Shown piece by piece: positions 42,617 to 52,544 of a DNA stretch of 64,000 nt. Source of the stretch: an uncultured Clostridia bacterium. Its GTDB lineage: Bacteria; Bacillota; Clostridia; Oscillospirales; Ruminococcaceae. The notes below the pieces were generated by a model. The model was not told the DNA's origin. It saw nothing but the letters and a program-made list of their open reading frames with translations, and ran no database searches. The stretch's first letter is position 1; each line of letters opens with the position of its first letter. A program made the position numbers and the translations under genes. The stretch is taken from positions 1-64,000 of the forward strand of contig CALWNQ010000004.1 of assembly GCA_944382875.1 (NCBI GenBank), read 5' to 3'.

Positions 42617-45499
42617 TTAATTTTGATTTTGAAGCATTTCAGCAACAATATCCCGGTTTTTCTGGTATCGCGGGGCATCCGGGCACTCATTTGCCAATTC
42701 ATCCCAGATTGTATGCGCTTTCCGCAAATAATGAGTAAATTCTTTTCCCAAAACACCAAGGTTATAGCAGGCAACCGCAAGGTCATCCCGGAGGTTCACC
42801 ACTCCGGATTCGCTGGCTGTAAGCTGCTCCAGACTCTGTATACATTTCTGAAAATACTCGGCTGCCTCCGAAAGCTTTTCCTCCGCACGAAAAACCATGC
42901 CCATCTGGCCATATCCCCTCGAAAGAAACCGGTTTATTTCCAGTGTGTCCGCTTTTAGGGCGATCTGCTCTGTATTTTGCAGGAATTTTCTGTAAGACTC
43001 TTCCGCCTCTGCAAATTTCCCTTCTGCCAGTAAAACATCCCCGATTTTACTGTATCCTATGGAAACATCCAGTTTGGATTGCAACGTTTCGGTTCCTCCA
43101 TCCAGCTGTTCCGCAATCCGGATAAATTTCCAATAATATGCTTCCGCTTCCGCGAGCTCTCCTTCTATCAGCAAAATATCACCGATCTGACTGTAACTGA
43201 CGGAAAGATCCCGCTTCATTTCCAAAGCCCCGGTTTCCTCCGCAATCGGTTCCATCGTTCCTGCAAATTTTTGATAATACGCTCCTGCTTCCGAGAGTTT
43301 CCCCGCTTCCCATAAAATACCGCCTATTTTGTGGTAACTGATAGCAAGATTCTTCCTTGCCTGCATGCTATCGGTTTCTTCCGCAAGCTGCTCCCGGAGC
43401 TGTAAGCCCTTCTGATAATATTCCATTGCTTCTGCAATTCGTCCTTCTGCTTCCCGGATGCCTCCAACCGTATTATATCCGGCTGCCAGATCCTCTTTTG
43501 CCTCCTTGGTATCCGTTTCCTCCGCAATCCGTTCTGCTATCTGCAAAGACCTCCGGTAATATTCTTCCGCTTTGGAAAAATTACCTGCTGCCTTCTGAAT
43601 ACCGCCAATCCGGTTGCAATTCACCAAAAAATCCCGTAAAGCCTCCACTGTTCCGGTTTCTTCTATAAGCTGTTCCGAAATCTCCAAAGACTTCCGGTAA
43701 TATTCTTCCGCTTCCGCAAGCTTTCCTGCCGCTTCCCGGATGCGCCCCATATAATTATAACTGACCGACAATTTCCGTTTTGTTTCGATTGTTCCGGTCT
43801 CTTCCGCAAGCTGCTTTGCTATCTGCAAAGACTTCCGGTAATATTCTTCCGCTTCCGCAAGCTTTCCTGCTGCTTCCCGGATGCGCCCCATACAATTATA
43901 ACTGACCGACAAATCCTGTTTTGTTTCCATCGTTCCGCTTTCTTCCGCAAGCTGTTCCCGAATCTGCAAAGATTTTTCATAATAGGCTGCGGCTTCCGCA
44001 AACTTTCCTTCCGATTCCCGAATATCGCCCATGTTATTATAACTGACCGATAAATCCCGCCGGGCTTTTACCGTTCCGGTTTCTTTCGCAAGCTGCTCAT
44101 CCATACGCAGGGATTTCCGGTAATATTCCTCTGCTTCCAAAATTTTTCCCTCTGCTTGCCGGATTTCGCCCATTTTATCACAGCTGACAGAAAAGAGCCG
44201 TTTCATTATAGGGAACTGTTCCTGCATACTTTCCGCGAATCGAAGTATTTTCCTGTAAGAATTTTCCGCCGCTTTGAGAGCCCGCAGCTCATACTCATAG
44301 TCTCCCTGATCCCAGTATCCTTCTGCCAGCCGCACTGCGTTTTCTTCATTCGGTTCCGCTTCGAACCTTTGCCGCAGCGCTTCGACAAGCTTTGCCTGCC
44401 ATTCGATCGCCGTCCGGTAGTTCCGTTCCACACTTTCGCCGTTCCGGTACATGCTCACCAGCTTTTCCATCGCTTCGGTCAAACCGGCTTCCGCCGCCCC
44501 TTCGATCAGCGAAAGAGCTCGCCGGTGGTCAACCTCCACGTCAATGCCGCCCAAATAGGCCAGCCCGATGAAGAAGTTGTGTTCCGGGGAGCTGTCGTTT
44601 TCCTGTATCGCAAGTTTCCGCACCGCTTCGAGCAGAGATTCCGAAAGAGCCCTGCTGTCATGCGCATCGGTGCAGTCCGGAAGTCCCGCATAATGGGATT
44701 TCAGCGCTTCTTTGTCCGTTTCCACCAGTTCCGCCGGCAGAATCGGCTTGTCTGCTTCCTTCGCCATCGGATATTCGGTCGACATCACATAGTTCGGCTC
44801 GTTGACAAGGTTCGGCGTCACAACCAGGGTAAACAGTTCACTCTTTTGCAGCGCGTCCGCGATTGCTTCGTTGAAGTTTTCTCCCGGCGTCAGGAATTCA
44901 TCGTACCAGATCGCAATATCCTGGCAAAACTCATTTTGATGAATCAGACGCATCAATTCCTGCGCGTATTTCCGGTCTTTCTTCCGGTAGCTCAGGAAGA
45001 TATAGGCGTCAAAAGCTGCCCGAACCTTGGCCGCCAGCTCATCCCCCACCAACACCGAGGAAAGATACTTTTCGAGCTTCTCTTCATATGGGATGGCGGT
45101 GTCGTCCATCTGGTTTTTGTCTAAATACTGGATGTCCCCGAACTTTTTCCCGAACAGCTCGATCAGGCCGTCCTCCTGCATCAGCGGCAAAACCGGAATA
45201 TGCTTTTCCAACGCAAACGGGATAGCACTATCCATCGCGAAATTGGGCTTTGTGAGCAGCTTTGTCGTCACCGGGACGACAAAGAGCTGCATCTGTCCCA
45301 AGTCTGTTTCCATCTGCTCAGTATCCGGCACCTGTTCCGGATTCTCAAAATACCAGATGGCACAGTTCTGCGTTTTAAGGATGCTGTCCGAAATCTCTTC
45401 AAAAAACGGCTGGAAATCCTCTGGGTAACAGCAGAAAAACACACGCGGCTTCCCCTGCGGCGAGCTCCCACCGCGGGTTTTACAAGTCAAAGCAGACAC
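42617..45499 (-). CDS. Double-TIR, Sel1 and tetratricopeptide-repeat protein
   Basis: 960 residues from a GTG start, with GGAAGG upstream. Residues about 17-125 and 160-285 are two TIR-like domains that align without gaps around the last core helix. The second has FDAYIFLSYRKKD, IWYDEFLTPGENF and the presumed NADase glutamate, E242 in MSTEYPMA. The first has Ala92 at that place and lacks the S-Y-R motif, so it looks inactive. A Sel1-like stretch (about 305-375) follows, then ten TPR units of 47 residues and a partial eleventh (about 436 to the end; core SVSYNxMGxIREAxGKLAEA). TIR-TPR proteins can act as NAD-consuming immune sensors; here that role is inference. It has its own promoter. Confidence 0.85.
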   Translation of the reverse strand: MSALTCKTRGGSSPQGKPRVFFCCYPEDFQPFFEEISDSILKTQNCAIWYFENPEQVPDTEQMETDLGQMQLFVVPVTTKLLTKPNFAMDSAIPFALEKHIPVLPLMQEDGLIELFGKKFGDIQYLDKNQMDDTAIPYEEKLEKYLSSVLVGDELAAKVRAAFDAYIFLSYRKKDRKYAQELMRLIHQNEFCQDIAIWYDEFLTPGENFNEAIADALQKSELFTLVVTPNLVNEPNYVMSTEYPMAKEADKPILPAELVETDKEALKSHYAGLPDCTDAHDSRALSESLLEAVRKLAIQENDSSPEHNFFIGLAYLGGIDVEVDHRRALSLIEGAAEAGLTEAMEKLVSMYRNGESVERNYRTAIEWQAKLVEALRQRFEAEPNEENAVRLAEGYWDQGDYEYELRALKAAENSYRKILRFAESMQEQFPIMKRLFSVSCDKMGEIRQAEGKILEAEEYYRKSLRMDEQLAKETGTVKARRDLSVSYNNMGDIRESEGKFAEAAAYYEKSLQIREQLAEESGTMETKQDLSVSYNCMGRIREAAGKLAEAEEYYRKSLQIAKQLAEETGTIETKRKLSVSYNYMGRIREAAGKLAEAEEYYRKSLEISEQLIEETGTVEALRDFLVNCNRIGGIQKAAGNFSKAEEYYRRSLQIAERIAEETDTKEAKEDLAAGYNTVGGIREAEGRIAEAMEYYQKGLQLREQLAEETDSMQARKNLAISYHKIGGILWEAGKLSEAGAYYQKFAGTMEPIAEETGALEMKRDLSVSYSQIGDILLIEGELAEAEAYYWKFIRIAEQLDGGTETLQSKLDVSIGYSKIGDVLLAEGKFAEAEESYRKFLQNTEQIALKADTLEINRFLSRGYGQMGMVFRAEEKLSEAAEYFQKCIQSLEQLTASESGVVNLRDDLAVACYNLGVLGKEFTHYLRKAHTIWDELANECPDAPRYQKNRDIVAEMLQNQN

Positions 45500-45540
45500 A
45501 GCAATCCTTCCTTTCGCTTGTGGTTGTAATATTCAACTTA

Positions 45541-45569
45541 ATTATAGCAAATATTACCTTATCACACAA
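45541..45569 (-). promoter_or_regulatory. Promoter of the TIR-TPR gene
   Basis: On the minus strand TTGTGT (45564-45569), 17 bases, TATAAT (45541-45546), 42 bases before the GTG start. Confidence 0.7.
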
Positions 45570-45605
45570 GGGCTTGCTGTATTTTATCGGCAGCTGTTCG
45601 CGAAA

Positions 45606-46436
45606 CTATTTTGACTGTACCGCTCTGGCAGTGATCTGCGCATAATGCTGATATAAAACACCGAAACGGTAAAAATATCCCGGTTTCCAAGGTTTAGCCT
45701 TACCGCAGAAATGCAGGATTGCTGTGTTTCGAATTACCCAGTCCATATTGCAGCGCCCAGAACTGGCTACAAAATAGGTATTGTAATTCCGTGCGTCATA
45801 ATTCCAGACTGCGTCATCCAGTGAAAAAATACGATCCCCATACAAAACATTCAGGATATCCTGATCGGGCAAAAGCAATTCTTTGGCATGCGCAGAAACA
45901 TACCGGAAAATTTCATCCGGTACAATCTCCTTTCTGCATATGTCCAAATCCATCAAAAGAACGCCGGAATTATAGTAATCGTGGCTGGTTCCAAGACGCA
46001 GCCGGTTCACATTATTGGCCAGTTCTGTTTTTCCGGTATGCGCAGCCGCAGCAAGCATACATCCTGCCAACTCTGTTTCCCACAATGGCCGAAGGGGGTT
46101 AATTACCAGAATATCCGGATCCAGATAAATCACCCGTTTCACCCAAGTTGGAAGCAGCTGTCCGGCCAAAAGGCGGTAGTACATCGCAAGAGGATACCGT
46201 TTGGTAGAAGGCGCATTCGCAAATATCCGATCGTCCACCAAAACCGGGTGGAATGGATATCCATATCCTCTGCACTGATTGGCAAGCGGCTCCAGCATTT
46301 GGTCCGAAATTCCCGCATGCATAAAATACAGCTCGATTGTTTCTCCCGGGTTGTTGTAAAAAATTGATGTCATCAGCACCTCAACCTGTGCAAGATAATT
46401 GCTGTCTGATGATACTAAAATCACAATTGGTTCCAT
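45606..46436 (-). CDS. Family 8 glycosyltransferase
   Basis: 276 residues from ATG at 46436, with AAGGAG upstream. GT8 features: I-V-I-L-V-S-S-D-S-N-Y near the N-terminus, K-R-Y-P-L-A-M-Y-Y-R-L, the metal-binding D-x-D in IYLDPDILVI, NSGVLLMDL, LPDQDILN and the late HFCGKAKPW with the metal-binding His. The enzyme transfers a sugar from a nucleotide donor, probably to a surface polymer. It is divergent from a TetR-type gene that may control it. Confidence 0.9.
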   Translation of the reverse strand: MEPIVILVSSDSNYLAQVEVLMTSIFYNNPGETIELYFMHAGISDQMLEPLANQCRGYGYPFHPVLVDDRIFANAPSTKRYPLAMYYRLLAGQLLPTWVKRVIYLDPDILVINPLRPLWETELAGCMLAAAAHTGKTELANNVNRLRLGTSHDYYNSGVLLMDLDICRKEIVPDEIFRYVSAHAKELLLPDQDILNVLYGDRIFSLDDAVWNYDARNYNTYFVASSGRCNMDWVIRNTAILHFCGKAKPWKPGYFYRFGVLYQHYAQITARAVQSK

Positions 46437-46603
46437 ATATTTCTCCTTATCTGTAATAATTCGTGCATCTGCTGATGCAAAATATTCCAATGATTATACT
46501 TTTTGCCAGATTGTTCAAAAAATTTCACTTGCACACTCCCCTTAATTCCTGTTACAATAAGGAAAACAAATACCACAATTGCCATCAGAATGGGAGAATT
46601 ATC

Positions 46604-47152
46604 ATGCCTGTTGAAATGAAAGCCATGATCGCCGATACCTTAAATGAACTTTTGAAGCAGAAAAGTTTGGATAAAATCACAGTCAAAGAATTGGTGGATG
46701 CCTGCCATATCAGCCGCCAGACCTTTTATTACCATTTTCGGGATATTATGGAAGTGGTAGAGTGGTATCAACATAAAGTACTGGAGCAATCCATTCAAAC
46801 AAGTCTTGCGGCTCCCAACGGCCGGGATGCCATTGTCGGTTTAGTTCGGGAATCTTTTCAGCATAAAAAGCTGATTCAGCAGCTGATGTCCTCCCAGCGG
46901 CGTGAAGAAATTGAACGGCTTCTTGTAAAAACAGTGCGCACCTATCTGGAAGAAATGCTGCGGCAAAAAGCACCCAATCTTTCGCTGTCACCAGCAGATA
47001 CCGAAACGATCCTATGCTTTTATTCGAGCGGAATCGTCGGCATGATGCTCAGTTACCTGCAACAGAAAAACCCCAACATTGATGCCATTGGGGAACAGAT
47101 GTACAAGTTGCTGAGCGGCCATCTTTCCTTCCAGTTAACGCCCATGCCTTAA
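46604..47152 (+). CDS. TetR-family transcriptional regulator
   Basis: 182 residues from ATG at 46604, with GGGAGAATT upstream. The N-terminal helix-turn-helix reads ITVKELVDACHISRQTFYYH. The C-terminal ligand domain matches the DhaS/TetR_C-type group, often seen in Firmicutes. TTGCAC and TACAAT with an 18-base spacer lie upstream. It is divergent from the GT8 gene and may repress it, itself or both. Confidence 0.88.
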   Translation: MPVEMKAMIADTLNELLKQKSLDKITVKELVDACHISRQTFYYHFRDIMEVVEWYQHKVLEQSIQTSLAAPNGRDAIVGLVRESFQHKKLIQQLMSSQRREEIERLLVKTVRTYLEEMLRQKAPNLSLSPADTETILCFYSSGIVGMMLSYLQQKNPNIDAIGEQMYKLLSGHLSFQLTPMP

Positions 47153-47248
47153 CTTTATTGTCCCATTTTATTTTAATCAAAATTCATCTGAAAAGGAATT
47201 CATAGATTTCGGGAAATGTATAGACAAAATTTCCAAAGTGTAATCCTT

Positions 47249-47293
47249 AAAGGGGCGTATCAGCGGGTTGACAGCTGATACGCCCCTTTTCGT
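47249..47293. terminator. Strong terminator between the TetR and DUF6259 genes
   Basis: A perfect 16-bp stem (47249-47264 with 47274-47289), a 9-base loop and T4. A-rich sequence on the left lets it also serve the minus-strand gene. The preceding 47153-47248 shows no gene. Confidence 0.9.
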
Positions 47294-47301
47294 TCACACA
47301 A

Positions 47302-49473
47302 TCAGAAAATCACCAGCACAGAATCGAGCGGTGGAATCCGAATTCTTCCTTCCGTACAAAGGCACTCGTTGCCGCTGCGGTCAACCCGATAGATTTCCCG
47401 TCCGCCGGCCTGTACCGAAACAGTCTGCTCACAATCAAAATAATTTACCAGAATTTGTCCTTCCCTGCCGTCTTCCAATGTCCAGCGGCTGCTCAGCACA
47501 GACGGGAAATGATGCACCCAGTCTTTCCATTCCTTTTTTAGCCGGAACGGAAAATCTTTCGTTCCCAAGACAGGGTATGGCTGCTGCATCCGGCCACGGC
47601 GCAGATAATCTCGACCCGGCCCTCTCCGCATGGCATTCAGATTCCGGATGAGTGTTTTTACCTTCTCCTGATCCGGCAAAGGCACATCCCACGAACATCC
47701 CCAATCCCAGAGAATATTTCCCTGATCCCCCAACACTACGGTCAGCATATCCCCCGCCGCAAAGGAATACGCCACCCGGTATAGCAGATTATCCGGATTC
47801 TCCGCGTGATTCACCGCCGCACTGATGCAGTTTTGGTTGCCCATAAAATTGTTGATGTATTCATGGAAAACAAATGCATAGGCCGGCACCGGTTTCCCAT
47901 AGAAGAAATTGATCTGATACCGCAGATCGTTAAATGGAAGATAGCGGATAAATGGCTCAGCAGCCGCCAACTCGCAGCCGATCACCATCCGGCTCCCAAC
48001 GGCATCCAACTTCCGTCGAGTTTCCTCAAAAATTCGGATCATGGCATCTCCCTGCCATTTCCCGGGCACCGGCGGATGTCCATGATCCCGTCCGTAGCAA
48101 AGGCAGCTGTTTCCGCCCAGATTTTGGTCAAAATACTGGGCATAATCCACCCCGGCATCCGCAATTTTCCGGATCTCATCGGAGACGATTTCCGCCACTT
48201 TGGGATTCTCCGGACACATATCATAGCCATCCCGAATGGGATATCCAATGATTTTCGACTGGACAATCGAACCATCCGGCGTACGGCAGATGGTTTCCTC
48301 CATTCGGTCTTTCCGGTACCGCTGTTCCGTTTCATATTCCGGATGCAGATAGCTGTGGACCGTCCAGCCAATCCCGCTGCAATATACGCCTACAAGATGG
48401 CCTTTCCGATGGAGATCCTCCACAAATTTTCGGAACAGTGCCTCCCCTCCAAACGGCGGCCAGACATAAGGCGGCGCCCACGGAGCTGTCCCCTCCCAGT
48501 GCATCGGAAGCGCCATAATTTTGCTGTCCAGCTCCTCCGCAAGACGGTCCAGATACGGCTCCGCATTTTCATAGGGGAAATACAGGTTTGGCGTCATATC
48601 CCCGGTATCGTGAGTACCCCGAACCGGATACAGAATCACAACCGGCGATTCCTCCATCCATTCCGGAATCCGGGGATTGTCCCGCAGCTTTGGCGGAAGC
48701 GGCATCCCCGATTGTTCGACAAAGTCCCGATAGATCTCCGCAGCACTTTCCCAACTGTCGCCGCACACACCCAAAACCATATCATAGGAATACCGGATAT
48801 GCCGGTCCGCGGTACCAGGCAGCAGTTTAAACTCCAGCCGGATTCCATCGTCTTCCTTATTGAACTCCACAGATTTCAGATTAGAATCGGGATCGTGCGC
48901 CGCAAAATACATTCCGCCATCTTCCGAATAATAGGATAAAAACTGCATGGTACAAGGACCGGGATAAGTGCCGGAATAGCCGGTGCTCTGCACGCCGATT
49001 TCCTTGTAGCCGATCCAATCGCCGCTTCGCAGGCTTGCATTTTCAATTACACATCCCTCCATACCTGGCCAGAAAAGACGGGATTTTCCGCCGTTTCCAA
49101 CCAAGTCATCCGGCACGATGAGCCTCGGAAAGTCGATCCACTCCACCAAATCGCCGGTACGGTTATCGATTGCAAGAGAAAAAAATACAAACGGTTGTCC
49201 AGCTGGTGCCCGAACTGAAACCACCGCATCCAACTCCGCACCATCAACCTTTTCAAAACGGATCTGGAAATTCTCTTCCTTGTCCCGTTCCCATTTCACC
49301 TTTGCTGCCGCATCCGAACAGAGCCGCGTATACCGCGCCCCCTCTCCCAACAGCTGAATCTGGAAAAGCGCTGTGCTTTTCAGCAGAAATTCTCGTTTGC
49401 TGTTCCGAAATGAAAGGATCCGCCCTGTTTTATCGTCCAGTTCCAATGCATAAAATCTGTTTTGAATCCGCAT
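47302..49473 (-). CDS. DUF6259 glycoside-hydrolase-like protein
   Basis: 723 residues from ATG at 49473 (GGAAGG upstream). No signal peptide. Residues about 1-280 look like a beta-sandwich; a barrel-like middle follows with H-W-E-G-T-A-P-W-A-P-P-Y, G-V-Y-C-S-G-I-G-W and D-Y-A-Q-Y-F-D-Q-N-L-G-G; a small beta domain closes. The whole matches the DUF6259 family, which resembles clan-D type glycosidases. The Asp in YFDQN and Glu in G-C-E-L-A are candidate catalytic acids. It is intracellular and lies beside an AraC regulator and a GH51 enzyme, so it probably handles imported oligosaccharides. Confidence 0.72.
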   Translation of the reverse strand: MRIQNRFYALELDDKTGRILSFRNSKREFLLKSTALFQIQLLGEGARYTRLCSDAAAKVKWERDKEENFQIRFEKVDGAELDAVVSVRAPAGQPFVFFSLAIDNRTGDLVEWIDFPRLIVPDDLVGNGGKSRLFWPGMEGCVIENASLRSGDWIGYKEIGVQSTGYSGTYPGPCTMQFLSYYSEDGGMYFAAHDPDSNLKSVEFNKEDDGIRLEFKLLPGTADRHIRYSYDMVLGVCGDSWESAAEIYRDFVEQSGMPLPPKLRDNPRIPEWMEESPVVILYPVRGTHDTGDMTPNLYFPYENAEPYLDRLAEELDSKIMALPMHWEGTAPWAPPYVWPPFGGEALFRKFVEDLHRKGHLVGVYCSGIGWTVHSYLHPEYETEQRYRKDRMEETICRTPDGSIVQSKIIGYPIRDGYDMCPENPKVAEIVSDEIRKIADAGVDYAQYFDQNLGGNSCLCYGRDHGHPPVPGKWQGDAMIRIFEETRRKLDAVGSRMVIGCELAAAEPFIRYLPFNDLRYQINFFYGKPVPAYAFVFHEYINNFMGNQNCISAAVNHAENPDNLLYRVAYSFAAGDMLTVVLGDQGNILWDWGCSWDVPLPDQEKVKTLIRNLNAMRRGPGRDYLRRGRMQQPYPVLGTKDFPFRLKKEWKDWVHHFPSVLSSRWTLEDGREGQILVNYFDCEQTVSVQAGGREIYRVDRSGNECLCTEGRIRIPPLDSVLVIF

Positions 49474-49572
49474 GATGATCCCGTCCTTCCCATGTAAAAC
49501 GATGTTTTTTTCAGTATACAGCCCTCTCAGCATTGCGTCAAGGTAAAAAAGAATCAGATTTTCTGCACTTTT

Positions 49573-50385
49573 TTAGTTTTCCGTTCCAGAAGAAGTCTCC
49601 TTGCGGCTATATCTACGAGGAGAAACCGCCGCTATTTCACGAAAAGCGCGGTTAAAGCTGCGAATGCTCTGAAATCCACTTTCAAATGCGATTTCCGTGA
49701 TACTGGCATCCGAATGAGAGAGCAAATAAACGGCATGATCCACCCGGTATTGATTCAGGAAAGTGCGGAAATTGGTATGAAACATCCGGTGAAAATAGCG
49801 GGACAGATAATGATAATCATAACCCAGCTGTTCCGCAAGATCTTTCATCGTAATGTCCGATGCATATTGTTCTGACAGGATTTGAATAATCCGATGGGAA
49901 AGCGAAGTACTGGAATCGATCCGCACAAGCTCCGGATTGCAGGTTAAATATTGTCCACAGACAGCATACAAACAGGCTTTTCGCTGATAGATCGAAGCGG
50001 CGTTCTCTGCCTGAAGAGATGGAAATAAAATGGCATCCTTTAAATACTGCTGCAACGACTCCGGACAGCAAAAACGGGATCGCACACCGGTATACCCTTC
50101 CATCTGCCGTTCAAACTCCGAAACATAATCGCCTGAAAAGACACACACCCAGCTTTTGGACGGCTTTGGAGATTGGTAAGAATGAATCTGGTTGGAAAAA
50201 ATCAGTGCATATTCCCCCGCCGGTACTGTTTCCCTTCGGCTGTCCAGCAAAAGCTCTACTTCTCCTTCCAGAACATACAACAGTTCCATGTTCTTATGAA
50301 AATGGAATGCAAACGAAATATTCTCATAGAGATAAGCGTTGTAATTGTGGTTGCCGCGGGAATTGTCCTGCTGATAATGAATCAT
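49573..50385 (-). CDS. AraC-family transcriptional regulator
   Basis: 270 residues from ATG at 50385, with GGAGGG upstream. The N-terminal cupin has HFHKNMELLYVLEGE; the C-terminal pair of helix-turn-helices has M-K-D-L-A-E-Q-L-G-Y-D-Y-H-Y-L-S-R-Y-F and ITEIAFESGFQSIRSFNRAF. Such proteins activate carbohydrate genes on ligand binding. It is divergent from the glycyl radical enzyme gene, whose -10 (TATAAT, 50460-50465) lacks a good -35, as expected of an activator-dependent promoter. Confidence 0.92.
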   Translation of the reverse strand: MIHYQQDNSRGNHNYNAYLYENISFAFHFHKNMELLYVLEGEVELLLDSRRETVPAGEYALIFSNQIHSYQSPKPSKSWVCVFSGDYVSEFERQMEGYTGVRSRFCCPESLQQYLKDAILFPSLQAENAASIYQRKACLYAVCGQYLTCNPELVRIDSSTSLSHRIIQILSEQYASDITMKDLAEQLGYDYHYLSRYFHRMFHTNFRTFLNQYRVDHAVYLLSHSDASITEIAFESGFQSIRSFNRAFREIAAVSPRRYSRKETSSGTEN

Positions 50386-50487
50386 CCTGTTCCCTCCAAA
50401 AAGATAACTTTTGTCTATTATCATACAAGTTTTTGCTGTAATTTGCAAGGGAAAATCTCTATAATGAAAGAAAAGGGAGGGATTATT

Positions 50488-52542
50488 ATGACAGAAAGGA
50501 TTCAAAATCTGCTCTCACTGATCCGAAGCGGAAAACACCACATCTACCGCCACAAAATTTCTTATCGGCCGGTCGAAGAGCTGGCGCGCTGCAATATGCC
50601 GGATGAGGAACGATCTGCGGAACGGCTGCGGGAAGTTCTCGAAGCACAGGAACCGATTATCTTACCGGGACAGCGTATCCTATTCCTGCGGACTGCGGAA
50701 AACCTGCCGGATATCTTTACCGAGACGGAGTGGGAAAAAATATATAAGTCCAATTTTATCCATGAACACAGTCGTGTCTGCAATATCTGTCCCAACTATG
50801 AAAAAACAATCCGCCGGGGACTATTGGCCGAAAAGGAGCGCTGCGCACAGGCAAAAAACGGCGCTTCTCCCAGCGAAATACGTTGGCTCAACTGTGTGGA
50901 AAAATCAATCGACGCCATTCTGAACTTTGCGGAACGATACCGTCAAAAAGCACTCGAACTGGGGATGGCCGAGGAAGCGGCGATTTTGAAGCGTGTTCCC
51001 GCATACGGCGCATCCACTTTCCGGGAAGCGCTCCAGTTCTTCCGAATCCTTCACTTTACCCTGTGGTGCGAGGGAGAATACCAGAATACGCTGGGAAGAT
51101 TTGACCAATACATGTTCCCCTATCTGGAAAAAGATCTGGCGGCGGGACGGCTGAACGAAGAGGAGGCTTTCGAGCTTTTGGAAGAATTTTTCCTTACCTT
51201 CAACCTGGACAACGACCTTTATCCCGGCATTCAACAGGGCGACAATGGCCAAAGCTTAATGCTCGGCGGCGTCATTCCGGGAAGCGGTGGAAAGGACGGC
51301 TTTAATCTTCTCTCGGATATGTGCCTGCAGGCAAGCGGAGAACTGCTGGTCATTGATCCCAAAATCAATCTCCGCGTAAGCAGCCGTACCCCGCTTTCGG
51401 TATATGAAAAGGGCACCCGATTGACCAAAGCTGGTTTGGGATTTCCGCAGTATTCCAACGACGATGTGGTCATCGAAGGGCTTGTGAAAAAGGGTTACCG
51501 GCGGGAAGACGCGGAGAATTACACCGTTGCGGCCTGCTGGGAGTTTATCATCCCGGAATATGGGATGGAAATTCCCAATATCGGCGCCGTTAATTTCCCA
51601 GAACTCATCAACCGCACCATCTCGGAACATTTGGAGGAAAGCCGCTCTTATGAGGAATTCTACCATTTCTTTACCGAAGCGCTGAATCATAACTGTGCCG
51701 AAATCAACGACAACATCCAAAGTATCTACATGGTTCCCGCACCGTTTATGTCCCTCCTGATGGCAGACTGTATCGAAAATCGCCGGGATATCTCATTCGG
51801 GAACCGGTACAACAATTTTGGCTATCATGGCGTGGGGATTTCCAGTGCGGTAGATTCCCTTGCGGTTGTGAAAAAATGTATCTTTACCGAAAAATCTCTC
51901 ACCAAGCAGCAAGCACTCTCCATTGTCCGCGGCGACGCCGACAGTGCGCTGCTCGCCCGGCTACGCTATGAGGAGCCAAAATTCGGGGATGGAGATGCGT
52001 GGGTGAACGACATCGCCGTCACACTCTGCCATGACTTTGCAAAGGCTACCGAAAATCTGCGCAATATCCGCGGCGGATGTGTCCGCGCCGGAACCGGCTC
52101 GGCCATGTTCTATCTCTGGTATGCGGAACATGTTGGTTCCATGCTGAGCGGCCACTGTAAAGGAGAAGCTTTTTCTGCCAACTATGCACCGGAGCTCTTT
52201 GTCCGGAACAAAGGTCCGCTTTCGGTAATCTCCTCGCTGACCGCGCCGGACTTCACCGAGGTGGCAAACGGAGGTCCGCTGACGATGGAATTCCATTCCT
52301 CTGTATTCCGGGATGAAGACGGCACCGAAAAAGTGGCACGGCTGGTGTACCAGTTTATCCGGCACGGCGGATTACAGCTTCAGCTGAACTCGGTCAACCG
52401 GAAAACGCTGCTGGAAGCGCAGCGGGATCCGGACAGCTATCGGAACCTGATTGTGCGGATCTGGGGATGGAGCGCCTATTTTGTGGAACTCGACCGGGAG
52501 TTCCAGGATCATGTCATTGCACGGCAGGAATTTCAGGTGTAA
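50488..52542 (+). CDS. Glycyl radical enzyme of unknown specificity (PFL-like family)
   Basis: 684 residues from ATG at 50488, with GGGAGG upstream. It belongs to the pyruvate formate-lyase/dehydratase superfamily. The thiyl residue is Cys350 in AACWEF, with Glu352 two residues on, as in decarboxylases and dehydratases; a Cys-Cys pair as in true PFL is absent. The radical glycine is Gly660 in RIWGWSAYFVELD, followed by Q-D-H-V-I-A-R. The usual RVxGYxx loop has Trp in place of Tyr. It is shorter than most members (about 750-850). The activase gene follows two bases later and a GH51 glycosidase after that, so a carbohydrate-derived substrate is likely but unproven. Confidence 0.88.
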   Translation: MTERIQNLLSLIRSGKHHIYRHKISYRPVEELARCNMPDEERSAERLREVLEAQEPIILPGQRILFLRTAENLPDIFTETEWEKIYKSNFIHEHSRVCNICPNYEKTIRRGLLAEKERCAQAKNGASPSEIRWLNCVEKSIDAILNFAERYRQKALELGMAEEAAILKRVPAYGASTFREALQFFRILHFTLWCEGEYQNTLGRFDQYMFPYLEKDLAAGRLNEEEAFELLEEFFLTFNLDNDLYPGIQQGDNGQSLMLGGVIPGSGGKDGFNLLSDMCLQASGELLVIDPKINLRVSSRTPLSVYEKGTRLTKAGLGFPQYSNDDVVIEGLVKKGYRREDAENYTVAACWEFIIPEYGMEIPNIGAVNFPELINRTISEHLEESRSYEEFYHFFTEALNHNCAEINDNIQSIYMVPAPFMSLLMADCIENRRDISFGNRYNNFGYHGVGISSAVDSLAVVKKCIFTEKSLTKQQALSIVRGDADSALLARLRYEEPKFGDGDAWVNDIAVTLCHDFAKATENLRNIRGGCVRAGTGSAMFYLWYAEHVGSMLSGHCKGEAFSANYAPELFVRNKGPLSVISSLTAPDFTEVANGGPLTMEFHSSVFRDEDGTEKVARLVYQFIRHGGLQLQLNSVNRKTLLEAQRDPDSYRNLIVRIWGWSAYFVELDREFQDHVIARQEFQV

Positions 52543-52544
52543 CA

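Noticed and set aside
43380-44160. Regular DNA repeats spaced 141 bases, considered as a CRISPR or non-coding array
   Set aside because: The spacing is a multiple of three and the repeats encode TPR units; there are no unique spacers of constant length.
44156-45124. Plus-strand frame of 322 codons opposite the TIR domains
   Set aside because: Translation is rich in Arg, His and Phe with no motif; the minus strand encodes clear TIR and Sel1 features.
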